DNA from: Desulfovibrio sp. DV
Lineage (GTDB): Bacteria; Desulfobacterota; Desulfovibrionia; Desulfovibrionales; Desulfovibrionaceae
NCBI RefSeq assembly: GCF_001936595.1
Contig: NZ_MLBG01000011.1
Location: 1-64,000, forward strand
Direction: 5' to 3'
DNA length: 64,000 nucleotides
Positions 25,849 to 35,919 of the stretch are shown one piece after another. Made by a program: the position numbers and the translations under genes. The notes under the pieces are model-generated. The model had not been told where the DNA came from. It saw only the letters and a program-made list of their open reading frames with translations, and did no database searches. How positions within the stretch are numbered: the first letter of the stretch is position 1; each line of letters starts with the position of its first letter.

Positions 25849-27093
25849 ATGACCTTACACCGGGTAGTTGTTACCGGCCTTGCGGCCATCACCCCCCTCG
25901 GCAACGATCTGGCCAGCAGCTGGCAGAACCTCGTGGCCGGCGTCTCTGGCGCCGCCCCCATCACCAGGTTCGACGCCTCGGCCTATGACACGCGCTTTGC
26001 CTGTGAAGTCAAAAACTTCGATTCCAAGCCGTATGTCGCCGCCAAGCTGGCCAAACGTCTCGACCGTTTCACCCTTTACGCCCTGTCCGCCGCCATGATG
26101 CTCATGGAGGACGCAGGGTACACGATCACCCCTGAGGAAGCCGGCATGGTTTCCGTCATCATCGGCTGCGGCCTGGGCGGCCTCGAAACCCTCGAAGCCA
26201 CCCACACCAAGCTTATGGAGCAGGGCCCGTCCCGCGTTTCGCCTTTTTTCATCCCGACCATGATCGCCAACATGGCCGCCGGGCAGGTTTCCATTGCCAC
26301 CGGCGCGCGCGGCTCCAACGTCTGCACCACCTCGGCCTGCGCCTCGGGACTGCACGGCATCGGCTACGCCGCTTCGGACATCATGCTCGGCCGGGCCTCG
26401 GCTGCCATCTGCGGCGGCGTTGAATCCACCGTCACGCCCCTGGCGGTCGGCGGCTTTAATGCCTTAAAGGCCCTCTCCACCCGCAACGACGAACCGGCCA
26501 AGGCCTCGCGTCCCTTTGACGCGGACCGCGACGGGTTTGTCATCGGCGAGGGCTGCGGCCTGCTGCTGCTCGAATCCCTGGAGCACGCCACCGCCCGCGG
26601 CGCGCGCATCTTGGCCGAAGTGGCCGGGTTTGGCGCGTCGGGCGACGCCTACCACATGACCGCCCCGCCCGAAGACGGAGAAGGCATGGCCCTGGCCATG
26701 CGGGCCGCCCTGCGTGAAGCGGGCCTGGACGCCTCGCAGATCGACCACATCAACGCTCACGCCACCTCCACCGGCCTGGGCGACGCCTGCGAGACCACGG
26801 CCATCAAGAAGGTGCTGGGCGACCATGCCTACAAGGTGCCCATCACCTCCAACAAGTCCATGATCGGCCACTGCTTAGGCGCTGCCGGCGGCATCGAGTC
26901 GGTCATGAGCGTCAAAACCATCCTGGAGGGCGTCATCCCGCCCACCATCAACCTCGACACCCCGGACCCGGTGTGCGACCTGGACTATACGCCAAACGTC
27001 GCCCGCAAGACGGCCGTGGGAAATGTGCTTTGCAACTCGTTCGGGTTTGGCGGCACCAACGCCAGCCTGATCTTCAAGGCTTTTGCCGAATAG
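25849..27093 (+). CDS. fabF: 3-oxoacyl-ACP synthase II
   Basis: 414 residues. The active site is Cys164 in TTSACASG, with histidines in NAHATST and NKSMIGHCLGAAGG. It extends acyl-ACP by condensation with malonyl-ACP. ATG 25849 gives the family N-terminus MTLHRVVVTGLAAITPLG. It follows acpP by 72 bases and precedes glyA in the same direction. Confidence 0.97.
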   Translation: MTLHRVVVTGLAAITPLGNDLASSWQNLVAGVSGAAPITRFDASAYDTRFACEVKNFDSKPYVAAKLAKRLDRFTLYALSAAMMLMEDAGYTITPEEAGMVSVIIGCGLGGLETLEATHTKLMEQGPSRVSPFFIPTMIANMAAGQVSIATGARGSNVCTTSACASGLHGIGYAASDIMLGRASAAICGGVESTVTPLAVGGFNALKALSTRNDEPAKASRPFDADRDGFVIGEGCGLLLLESLEHATARGARILAEVAGFGASGDAYHMTAPPEDGEGMALAMRAALREAGLDASQIDHINAHATSTGLGDACETTAIKKVLGDHAYKVPITSNKSMIGHCLGAAGGIESVMSVKTILEGVIPPTINLDTPDPVCDLDYTPNVARKTAVGNVLCNSFGFGGTNASLIFKAFAE

Positions 27094-27189
27094 TCGAGCC
27101 GCCGGACCATGCGCCCGGCGACATTGCCGCACACGGGGGGATGTCCGATGACCGGGCCTCCCCCCGAACGCATTGAGAAGGAGACGCCC

Positions 27190-28428
<1,239 letters not shown>

Positions 28429-28440
28429 AGTGAGTCATGC

Positions 28441-28548
28441 AATCGGGAGCGGCGGCCTGCCACTCCCGATTCCGCCGCCGGGGAGGGGAGACCTTCCCCG
28501 GCGGCATACAACGGGGCGGGACCGGCAGAATGTCGGTTCCGCCCCGTT
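28441..28548 (+). terminator. Three consecutive hairpins after glyA
   Basis: Hairpin one: AATCGGGAG / CTCCCGATT (28441-28471). Hairpin two: GCCGCCGGGGA / TCCCCGGCGGC (about 28474-28506). Hairpin three: AACGGGGCGGGACCG / CGGTTCCGCCCCGTT (28510-28548, one G-T pair). Together they should end or strongly pause transcription from the fab-glyA operon. None has a long T-run. Confidence 0.6.
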
Positions 28549-28557
28549 GCCGTTTGG

Positions 28558-28673
28558 GGACTGGATGGAGGTTTTCCTGCGCGATGCCTTCTGGGGGAAA
28601 AATGCCTCGCCTGCCCGGCCCTCAAAGCCCTGTTCGACGATCTGCTTGCCTTTGCCCAGGCCGCCAACGCCTG
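28558..28673 (+). pseudogene. Small frameshifted gene remnant
   Basis: One frame reads MEVFLRDAFWGK from 28566. After the G5A5 run at about 28592-28601 the coding sense moves to another frame that reads CLACPALKALFDDLLAFAQA and stops at 28673. Joined, they give a protein-like end of about 37 residues. It could be a decayed gene or a sequencing slip in the homopolymer. Confidence 0.3.
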
Positions 28674-28727
28674 AAACGCCCGCCGCTTCCCTACGCCACC
28701 ACACCTCGCGCCCCGCGCCCCCAAATA

Positions 28728-28764
28728 AAAAAACGCGCTGCGGGAGGACACACCGCAACGCGCT
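28728..28764 (-). terminator. Terminator of the small Gly-rich protein gene
   Basis: On the minus strand a stem CGCG-TGCGG / CCGCA-CGCG with one mismatch is followed by a run of seven T. It lies about 30 bases after the stop at 28794. Confidence 0.75.
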
Positions 28765-28793
28765 TTTGGCAAATCAGCCGGGCGTAAAATCGT

Positions 28794-29069
28794 CTAGCGC
28801 ATCCAGGGGCTGCCGAAACCCGTGCCGTCCTGGGGAGCCGGCAGGCTGCCGTCGCCAAAACCCAGGCCAAGCCCGAGGCCGGTTCCCGCGCCCTGGTTGC
28901 CCATGGCCCCGCCACCCAGGCAGGTGCCGCACACGCCGCTTCCCGCCGCCAGGGGCGCTTCATCGCCGTCCATCCACCAGGCGCCCAGGCCGTCGCCCCA
29001 GGCAGCCATGGCCTGGGTCGAGGCCAACAGCATCACCGCCAACATCAGGCTCATTGCAATCGCTTTCAT
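28794..29069 (-). CDS. Small exported glycine-rich protein
   Basis: 91 residues. A signal peptide (1-25, ending QAMA) is followed by a short Gly-, Leu- and Trp-containing mature region with one CGTC motif (about residue 45) and GLGLGLGFGDG. GGAGG precedes ATG 29069. It could be a small periplasmic or surface peptide; the single CxxC might bind metal or form a disulfide. No family recognised. Confidence 0.65.
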   Translation of the reverse strand: MKAIAMSLMLAVMLLASTQAMAAWGDGLGAWWMDGDEAPLAAGSGVCGTCLGGGAMGNQGAGTGLGLGLGFGDGSLPAPQDGTGFGSPWMR

Positions 29070-29081
29070 CGTGTCCTCCAT

Positions 29082-29578
29082 GGAAACAGAATGAACTTTT
29101 CAAGCAAAAGCGATGCCATAAAAAACGTCCTGCAATGCAAGCGTGTTGCATATTCATTGCAAACCTGAATGGATACTATTTATACAGACTACCTGCTTGT
29201 GCATGCGAAATCCGTTTACACTGTATACCAATGGTGCAAAATTCATAGTACATAACTCCAGAATTGCGGCTCCTGGACGGACCTTCCCACCCTGACAACA
29301 GCCTGAAACAACTCCAGGCCCGGCAAGGAAACTGCAGCACGCCGCCGCCGCACAGCGCCGGCCGACAGGGCCAAGCCACATCCTGCGTCGCCCAGACCAT
29401 GAAATATCCATCGACGGGCCACTTCACCGGCGAGACTCCTTCCCATCGGCTCCGTTGCAATGCTAACAGACAGTTTGGAATCTGCGTACGCCCGTCGACA
29501 CCGGAACGTGCCCAGTCCCCGGGTCGCCTCCCAATGTGTCACCCCGGCAAAGCCCGGAACCCTTCAAGGAGCTTTCCC
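29082..29578. other. Long intergenic region with possible promoter
   Basis: About 500 bases. The left half (29090-29260) is AT-rich. A sigma-70-like pair, TTGCAA (29157-29162) and TATACA (29181-29186) at 18 bases, points toward the aminotransferase-fold gene. The right half is GC-rich without recognisable gene or repeat. Confidence 0.35.
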
Positions 29579-31207
29579 ATGAACGCAGTCTCCCGTCGCA
29601 AATTCATCGGCGTGGCCCTCGGCGCTGGCTCCATGGCCCTGCTGCCCGGCATGGCCTTCGCGGCCGCCACCGAGAAAAAGACCGCACCCAAAAAAACCAG
29701 TCTGGCCACCGGACAGGCCATGGCCCGCATCAAGGCGCTTATCGACGAACTGCGCGCCGAGGGCCGGGCCTTTGCCGCCGACGCCCTGGCCAGCGACAAC
29801 AACGCCCAGTGGGATCGCCTGCTGGACCACTATTTCGACCGCAAAGGGTTCACGTCCATTTCCGTCAACGCCGCCAACCTGTGCCCGTCCATGAAGCCGG
29901 TCAACCGCATGGCCGCCCTGGTGCGCGACCTGCTCGAAGCCGACATCTCCTTTCCCATGCGCGGCGAACTGGCCCAGGCCAGCCTGGGGTACGGGCTTTC
30001 CGCGGTCAAGGACTGGTTCGGCCTGGGCGGCTCGGATGCCAAAGCCGATTTCCTGCTGGCCCTGACGGCCAATTCCACCATGGGCAACAACTTCGTGAAC
30101 AACGGTCTGGTGTCCTCCGGCTTTCTGGACCCGCAAAAGGACAATGTCGTGGTCTGGGACGTCAACCATCCTACCAACTACGACGCCTGGATGTACCGCA
30201 AGGCCACCCAGGGCTGGGGAGCCGACTCCATCAGGATCCTCAAAACCAAGATGTTTGCAAGCAGCGTGACCGAGGAGGAACGCAAGGCCGGCACCATCCC
30301 CTCGGACCCGCAAAGCGAGGACGAGATCATCGCCGCCCTGCTCGCCCTGGTCGACGAGCGGACCAAACTGGTGGCCCTGTCCTGGCAGTCCAACGAATGC
30401 GGCATGGTCTTGCCCATGCAGCGCATTGTTTCGGAACTGCGCGCCGTCAACAAGAACATCCACATCCACGCCGACAGCGCCCAGACCTTCGGCGTCCTCG
30501 ACCTCAAACTCGGGCAGGTGGACGTGGACAGCATTGCCGGCAGCTTCCACAAATGGCCCTGCGGCCCCAAGATGGTCGGCATCCTGTACATGAACAATAA
30601 AAACGGTGCGGCCGAACGGTTCACCCCAAGCATCTGGGGCTACGACGAATACATCAACACCCCGGCTGATTACGGCTTTGCTGCCAGTACCGGCACCATC
30701 GACCCCAATGCCAAGCGGTTTTCCTATCTCGGCCAGCAAAACGACGCCACCCTGGTCGCCACCTGGATGGCCGCCCTGTTCCACACCGGCCAGTTGCACC
30801 CGGGCGTGACCCCGGCCAAAATCGAAGCCCGCATCCATTACCTGGGCGGGCAGGTCAAAAACGCCCTGTTTACGCATCTGCCCAAGATCTTCCCGGACTT
30901 CACCCCGAAGACCGCGGCCAAATGGATCGCAACGCCCACCAGCAACGACCGGCTGCGCAGTTCGGTCTACCTGTTTAAGACCCCGGACGGCATCGTTGCC
31001 GGCGACGTCATGAAGCACGTCTACGAGCAGCACCGGTTCGCCATCGCCAACCTCAAGGTCATGGGCCACGATCTGCTGCGGGTGTCGCCGACCATCTGCA
31101 ACAACGCCAAAGACGTCGATGACGTGGTGGCGGCGGTGGTCGATGTCGTTATGGCCATGAAAAAGAAGACCCTGGCCAACAACACCCACACGCGCTCCTA
31201 CGCCTAG
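29579..31207 (+). CDS. Tat-exported class V aminotransferase-fold PLP enzyme
   Basis: 542 residues. The N-terminus SRRKFIGVALGAGSMALLPG is a twin-arginine signal, so the folded enzyme with cofactor is predicted to reach the periplasm. The fold is that of isopenicillin-N epimerase / cysteine-desulfurase-like proteins: SWQSNECGMVLPM, HADSAQTFG (PLP-binding Asp) and SFHKWPCGPK, where Lys325 should hold PLP. At 542 residues it is longer than the usual 400, with an extra N-terminal helical stretch of about 100 residues. AAGGAG precedes ATG 29579. Substrate unknown. Confidence 0.88.
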   Translation: MNAVSRRKFIGVALGAGSMALLPGMAFAAATEKKTAPKKTSLATGQAMARIKALIDELRAEGRAFAADALASDNNAQWDRLLDHYFDRKGFTSISVNAANLCPSMKPVNRMAALVRDLLEADISFPMRGELAQASLGYGLSAVKDWFGLGGSDAKADFLLALTANSTMGNNFVNNGLVSSGFLDPQKDNVVVWDVNHPTNYDAWMYRKATQGWGADSIRILKTKMFASSVTEEERKAGTIPSDPQSEDEIIAALLALVDERTKLVALSWQSNECGMVLPMQRIVSELRAVNKNIHIHADSAQTFGVLDLKLGQVDVDSIAGSFHKWPCGPKMVGILYMNNKNGAAERFTPSIWGYDEYINTPADYGFAASTGTIDPNAKRFSYLGQQNDATLVATWMAALFHTGQLHPGVTPAKIEARIHYLGGQVKNALFTHLPKIFPDFTPKTAAKWIATPTSNDRLRSSVYLFKTPDGIVAGDVMKHVYEQHRFAIANLKVMGHDLLRVSPTICNNAKDVDDVVAAVVDVVMAMKKKTLANNTHTRSYA

Positions 31208-31232
31208 CGCGGCCAGGGCGCATTCCTCCCCC

Positions 31233-31289
31233 CTGCCGCCCCGGTGCAGCGGCTCCGATCCCGGCAGCCGCTGCACCGCAAGGCGGCAG
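31233..31289. terminator. Long hairpin after the aminotransferase-fold gene
   Basis: CGGTGCAGCGGCT (31242-31254) pairs perfectly with AGCCGCTGCACCG (31266-31278). An outer CTGCCGCC / GGCGGCAG arm extends it. It starts 25 bases after the stop codon and lacks a T-run. Confidence 0.6.
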
Positions 31290-31439
31290 CCGGCGGGAAG
31301 GGCCGGTTGCCCGCCGTAGCCATGAAAAGCCAAGTCTGGTAAGAAGCCCGGCCGTATAGGCCGGATGCACCGGCGAACAAGCCGGGCCCCGGCTCCCCCG
31401 ACGCCAAAACGCCCAACCCTGCCCGAAGCGACTGACGGC

Positions 31440-33119
31440 ATGAAGCCTATTTGGAAAACACTCCTGAGTGCCTGCATCGTGCTCGGCGTGACCCTGGCCA
31501 TCGGGCTTGCGGCCGAGGCGACGCTGCGCCTGTTCGTCAAATCCGCCCCGACCTATCTGACCTACGAATTCTACAGCAATCTGCCCGGCGACCTGCAGCC
31601 GAACGCCGATGTCGTGGACAACCTCATTGCCGGACTGCCCTACCATGTCTCGACGGATGCGGCGGGCTTTCGCGGCAAATGCGGTCCCCGCCCGACAGCC
31701 GCCGGCAAACGCGTCGTCCGGATTCTCTGCCTGGGCGACTCCTTCACCTACGGCATCGGTGTCCCCAATGAGGAAACCTACCCCAACCTGCTGCGCACCA
31801 TGCTGGAGGAACGGTTCCCGGACATTGCCTTCGACGTCATCAATGCCGGCATCCCCTTTTTCGACATCGTCGACGCCCTGGACTACTGGGAGGAAAAGGG
31901 CCGCAACCTGAAGCCGGATCTGGTCATCTGCCAGTTTTACAACAACGACATCCAGACCATGAACGGCAGCTCGTTTCGACGAACCCGGCGCCTTCCCGCC
32001 CGCCAGTACCATCCCCTGGCCACCTTCCTGGCCAATACGCGCATTTCCCAGCTGACGGCGGCCGTGGCCTACAAACTCGATGCCGGCCGATTCCGGGCCG
32101 GGGACACGGGCCGGCCGGTCGATCCCTGGTATGCGGGGCGCTACTGCCCGGACCAGGACGAGCGGCAGGCCGCCATACTGGGCGACACCGGCAAGCTGCT
32201 CGACGCCGCCAACAACGAGGCCCTTGCCTGCCGCTGGGCGGCCTACTACCGCAATCTGCTGGAACTGAAAAACAGCGTGGCCAAGACGCAGGCCCAGTTC
32301 GTCTTCATCAACATCCCGGACAGGGCACAACTCTCCCGCAACCTGACCGGGCCATCGACCTATTTAAACAGCCGACTCGCCGCCGACGGCATTCGCGCCA
32401 TTGATTACCTGCCGCTTTTCCGGGAGCTTTTTAACAGGCACGACACCGAACTCTACAACCATCCCTACGACTTTCACACCAACAAGACCGGCAATGCCGT
32501 CATTGCCCACGAACTGGCGGCCATCCTGACTCCTGGCCAGACGGCCGGCGGGCTTTCCCTGGCCGACCACCCCAATCCCGGCTACCCCGCCCTCCGGGAA
32601 ATCCGGCTGGCCTATGACGGGACCACCCTCGTTCCCCAAAACGCCGACAACGTCCTGGCCGTGGAAACGTCCCGGCAGGGAATCCGCTTCCAGGGCCAGG
32701 ACACCGACCGGGACCATGTCGAAGCCACAAGCGACAATGCGGTTGCCGGCGAACTGGAGATCCGTATCCTCTTTGCCAAACCCTGCACCGACTTTGGCCT
32801 GGGCCTCAACCCGGTCATCTGGACCGATGGCCCAAACGGGGGAGTCAGCGGTTATGCCGCCTTTGACGGCCAACAAGAGACCGCCATCATCAGCCGGACC
32901 CGGCCTGTCGCCAGGAGCGACAGGTTCCTGTTTGAACACCACTCCCCCGACGCCCCCTTCAGCCAGGTCACCCTCCGCTTTCGCATCGCCAAGGAGACCG
33001 GGCTGGTTTTTGACAAGGCCAGCGCCCAAAACGGGCATTTCACGATCCTGAGCAATGCCGCTGCCAGCCCGGATCATGCCCCTCCCCCACTGGCGCACCA
33101 GCCCCAACCGGCGTATTGA
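31440..33119 (+). CDS. Membrane-anchored SGNH/GDSL hydrolase
   Basis: 559 residues. One N-terminal hydrophobic segment (about 8-27) anchors or exports the protein. The SGNH motifs are present in order: CLGDSFTYG (Ser101), NAGIP, YNND (Asn) and DFHTNKTGN with Asp344 and His346. The C-terminal 160 residues form a beta-rich domain that may bind carbohydrate. Such proteins often add or remove acyl groups on exported polysaccharides. ATG 31440 is preferred because it begins the hydrophobic anchor. No polysaccharide genes are adjacent. Confidence 0.87.
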   Translation: MKPIWKTLLSACIVLGVTLAIGLAAEATLRLFVKSAPTYLTYEFYSNLPGDLQPNADVVDNLIAGLPYHVSTDAAGFRGKCGPRPTAAGKRVVRILCLGDSFTYGIGVPNEETYPNLLRTMLEERFPDIAFDVINAGIPFFDIVDALDYWEEKGRNLKPDLVICQFYNNDIQTMNGSSFRRTRRLPARQYHPLATFLANTRISQLTAAVAYKLDAGRFRAGDTGRPVDPWYAGRYCPDQDERQAAILGDTGKLLDAANNEALACRWAAYYRNLLELKNSVAKTQAQFVFINIPDRAQLSRNLTGPSTYLNSRLAADGIRAIDYLPLFRELFNRHDTELYNHPYDFHTNKTGNAVIAHELAAILTPGQTAGGLSLADHPNPGYPALREIRLAYDGTTLVPQNADNVLAVETSRQGIRFQGQDTDRDHVEATSDNAVAGELEIRILFAKPCTDFGLGLNPVIWTDGPNGGVSGYAAFDGQQETAIISRTRPVARSDRFLFEHHSPDAPFSQVTLRFRIAKETGLVFDKASAQNGHFTILSNAAASPDHAPPPLAHQPQPAY

Positions 33120-33320
33120 AAACCGGTTGCGCGCCTTGCCTGACCGCCAGCCCGTTTGGATGTCCGGACCCGGCAGGGCTGTCAGGGAAGTCGCCGGCTC
33201 AAACCGCCACGGCCCCCCGGCCGGACCGGTCGGCCGGACCGTTAAACCGGACTGTTTGTGCCGGGCCGTTTCATCGGACAGCAAGCCGCAAGGCCACGCG
33301 TCCATTGCCAAGGAGTCGCC

Positions 33321-34256
33321 ATGACCGTTGTATCGCTTGCCAGCGGGCTCTACTGCCAGGGGGAGGCCGTTGTTGCGGCCGTTGCCGGGGCCACGGGACT
33401 GGCGATCGTCACCGATACCGACCTTATCCAGGCCGCCGACAGCCTGTCGGGGATGGGGACGGAGGCGCTTGGCCGGACCTTTGCGGCCAGGACGTCGCTT
33501 CTGGCCCGGTGCACCCACGAAAAAGAGCAGGGCCTTGCCTGGCTGCGTCTGGCCCTGGCCACCCGGCTGGCCGCCAACGAGCCGTTGCTCCTGGCCGGCT
33601 GGTGCGGCCTGCTCGTGCCGCGGGCCATCAGCCACAGGCTCGGGGTCTGCCTCGTGGCCGACGCCGCCAGCCGCTTGCAGGCCGCCCACGACGCCGGGCT
33701 GCCGGCCGGCGAGGCCCGGCAGGCCATCGAGCGCAGCGACAAGGACCACGCCGCCTGGACCCGCCGGGCCACCGGCCTGGCCGATCCCTTTGACCCGGCC
33801 CTCTATGACATGGTCGTGCCCATGGACAAGACCGACCCGGCAAGCGCCGCCGCCTGCATCGTCCGCCACCAGACCGATCCGGCCGTGCGCCCGACCGAGG
33901 CCTCCCGGGCCGCGGTCCGGGACTTCCTCCTGGCCGCCCGGGTGGGGACGGTCCTGGCCGGCCAGGGCCAGGCCGTGACCGTCTCGGCCAGAAACGGCCG
34001 GGTCACCCTGACCATTGACAAGCGGGTTCTGTTCCTGGCCCGGTTGGAACGGCATTTGCGCTCCACGGCCATGGGCATTGACGGCGTGACAGACGTGATG
34101 ACCAAGGTGGGCCGGGGCTTTTACCAGAGCGACATCTACCGCCAGGCCGATTTCGAACGAGCGGCCCTGTGCCTGCCGGACAGCGAGTCCCGGGAATTTA
34201 CTCCGACCTTGTCGGAGCGGCTGGAGCGTGAGGAAAGTGGTGTGCGCCCGGCCTGA
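33321..34256 (+). CDS. Cytidylate-kinase-like protein with degenerate P-loop
   Basis: 311 residues. Residues 60-185 follow the cytidylate-kinase-2 pattern: LLAGWCGLLVPR, RLQAAHDAGLPAGEARQAIE, KDHAAWTRRATGLADPFDPA, YDMVVPMDKTDPASAA. The N-terminal nucleotide loop is SLASGLYCQGEAVVAAVAG, not the normal GSGG form, so catalysis is doubtful. The C-terminal 100 residues (VSARNGRVTLTID... VTDVMTKVGRGFYQ) look BON-like. AAGGAG precedes ATG 33321. It converges on the signalling cluster with a 28-base gap, and may be a nucleotide sensor rather than an enzyme (inference). Confidence 0.78.
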   Translation: MTVVSLASGLYCQGEAVVAAVAGATGLAIVTDTDLIQAADSLSGMGTEALGRTFAARTSLLARCTHEKEQGLAWLRLALATRLAANEPLLLAGWCGLLVPRAISHRLGVCLVADAASRLQAAHDAGLPAGEARQAIERSDKDHAAWTRRATGLADPFDPALYDMVVPMDKTDPASAAACIVRHQTDPAVRPTEASRAAVRDFLLAARVGTVLAGQGQAVTVSARNGRVTLTIDKRVLFLARLERHLRSTAMGIDGVTDVMTKVGRGFYQSDIYRQADFERAALCLPDSESREFTPTLSERLEREESGVRPA

Positions 34257-34284
34257 GATGCGGGGAAAGGCGGGCCAGGAATAC

Positions 34285-35370
34285 TCAGAAACCGGGGAAG
34301 CGGGCGGTAAACAGGCAGCCGCCGCCGGGGCGGTGCTCGTAGGTGATGTCGCCGCCAAGGCCCCGGGCCACGCCGCGCGCCGCCGCCAAGCCCAGGCCGC
34401 TTCGGGTGTTGGAATCGCGGGTGGAAAAAAACGGCTCGAAGATGCGTCCGGCCACGGCCTCGGCAATGCCCGGCCCGTCGTCGGCCACAGACAGGGTAAA
34501 GGCCCCGTCGCCGGCTGTTGCCTCGATGCGCACCCGGCCGCCGCGTCCTTCCACCGCATCCAGGGCGTTGTCCACCAGCACCGAACCGACCAGCTCCAAG
34601 GCCCCGGGCGGAAAGCAGACGACAAGGGCCTCGGGCACGGCATTGTCGCACACGATGCCAAGCTCCCGGATGCGCCCGGCCCGGTCGGCCAGGACAGCGG
34701 CCACGGCCTCGTGGGGACGGATGTTCGAGGGGCGCGGATCAAAGCGGCCGCCGCACTTGAGCAAGTTCAGCATCACCGACTTGATGCGCGTGCCCTGCCC
34801 GGCAATCTGCCGGGCCGACTGGCGGATTTCGGTTGCGGTCTCGGCACAGGACCCGGGCAGATCGTCGCACAGGTCCTCGATCCAGCCGGCCAGGGTGGTC
34901 ATGACCGTAACCGGGTTGTTGATCTCGTGGGCTGCGCCCTCGGCCACCCGGCCAAGGGCGGCCAGACGGTCGACCTCAATGACACGGACCGATTCGGCCC
35001 GGTCGAGCTTGCGGCCGTAGGCCCGGGTGAGCGCCGCCACAAGCTCGCCGAAGTCCTGGCTTTTGGACAGATAATCGGCTGCTCCGAGTTTCATGCCGGC
35101 CACAGCCGATTCCACGCCGGCCTGCCCGGTCAGCATCAGGGCCTCGCCGGCAAATCCGGCCCCCTTGAGATCGGCCAGCACCTCCAGGCCGTTTTTCCCC
35201 GGCAAATTGACGTCGAGCAGCACCAGGTCGGGCGGGGACGCGGCAGCCGCGCGCAATGCCTCGTCCCCGTCGGCCGCGACCGTCACCGTGAAGTCGCGGC
35301 TGGTCAGCCGCTGCGCCAGAAGCGCCGCGTACAGTGGCTCGTCGTCAACGAGCAGGACGGATATCGGCAT
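34285..35370 (-). CDS. Receiver domain-histidine kinase fusion
   Basis: 361 residues with the receiver first (Asp53 in LLDVNLPG), then a dimerisation domain with His148 in EGAAHEINNPVTV and an ATPase domain (DNALDAVEG, FEPFFSTRD, SGLGLAAARG). There is no membrane segment. This layout lets an upstream kinase control the activity of this one. Start 35370 gives the normal receiver beginning MPISVLLVDDE; an upstream extension is unsupported. Last gene of a minus-strand signalling operon, 86 bases after the preceding response regulator. Confidence 0.92.
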   Translation of the reverse strand: MPISVLLVDDEPLYAALLAQRLTSRDFTVTVAADGDEALRAAAASPPDLVLLDVNLPGKNGLEVLADLKGAGFAGEALMLTGQAGVESAVAGMKLGAADYLSKSQDFGELVAALTRAYGRKLDRAESVRVIEVDRLAALGRVAEGAAHEINNPVTVMTTLAGWIEDLCDDLPGSCAETATEIRQSARQIAGQGTRIKSVMLNLLKCGGRFDPRPSNIRPHEAVAAVLADRAGRIRELGIVCDNAVPEALVVCFPPGALELVGSVLVDNALDAVEGRGGRVRIEATAGDGAFTLSVADDGPGIAEAVAGRIFEPFFSTRDSNTRSGLGLAAARGVARGLGGDITYEHRPGGGCLFTARFPGF

Positions 35371-35456
35371 CGGCCGTCTCCCCCATGGTCCCTGCCTACG
35401 CCCCGCGCCGTGCGGCGCGGCCACGCGCTTGGCCACCCGTCGTTGGACGCAGCGCC

Positions 35457-35909
35457 CTAGTCTTTGTCCTCGTTCAGGATGTCATGAGCCTCATCGAACG
35501 CGCCGGCCTGGGCAAAGGTGGCGGCCACCATGGCGTCGTCGAGCTTGTCGCGGTAGGCCTTTTTCACCGTGCCGAGCAGTTCGTCGATTTCCACCGGCTT
35601 TTTGTGGTAGTGGAAGGCGCCGAGCTTTTTCACTTCCTCTTCGATGGCCTCGTTGCCATGGCCGGTCAAGATGACGACGCGCACCTCGGGGTTGCTCTTG
35701 CGGACCTTGCGCAGCACTTCCATGCCGTCGATGCCGGGCATCCGCAGGTCGAGCACCACGACGTCCGGGGCGTCGGACTGCACCGCCTCAAGGGCTTCCT
35801 CGCCGGAATAGACCACCCGGGAAGGCACATCGCGCATCTTGAGTCGCTCGGACAGGGTGTTGACGAAGTTTTCCTCATCATCGACCAGCAGCAGCTTGAT
35901 CTTTTTCAT
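35457..35909 (-). CDS. Response regulator with short C-terminal tail
   Basis: 150 residues. A receiver (1-120; Asp54 in VLDLRMPG, Thr and Lys conserved in ILTGHGN and HKKP) is followed by a 30-residue tail (FAQAGAFDEAHDILNEDKD) with no DNA-binding domain. AGGAGACTGCC precedes ATG 35909. It likely acts by protein contact inside the operon's phosphorelay. Confidence 0.92.
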   Translation of the reverse strand: MKKIKLLLVDDEENFVNTLSERLKMRDVPSRVVYSGEEALEAVQSDAPDVVVLDLRMPGIDGMEVLRKVRKSNPEVRVVILTGHGNEAIEEEVKKLGAFHYHKKPVEIDELLGTVKKAYRDKLDDAMVAATFAQAGAFDEAHDILNEDKD

Positions 35910-35919
35910 GGCAGTCTCC

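Noticed and set aside
29564-31540. A 658-codon minus-strand open frame
   Set aside because: Antisense to the Tat-exported PLP enzyme, which has clear motifs and a good ribosome site. The shadow frame has low complexity and no family features.
32364-34742. A 792-codon open frame on the minus strand
   Set aside because: It lies antisense to the SGNH hydrolase and cytidylate-kinase-like genes. High GC at third positions leaves long stop-free antisense frames; its sequence is Gly/Arg/Ala-rich with no domain.
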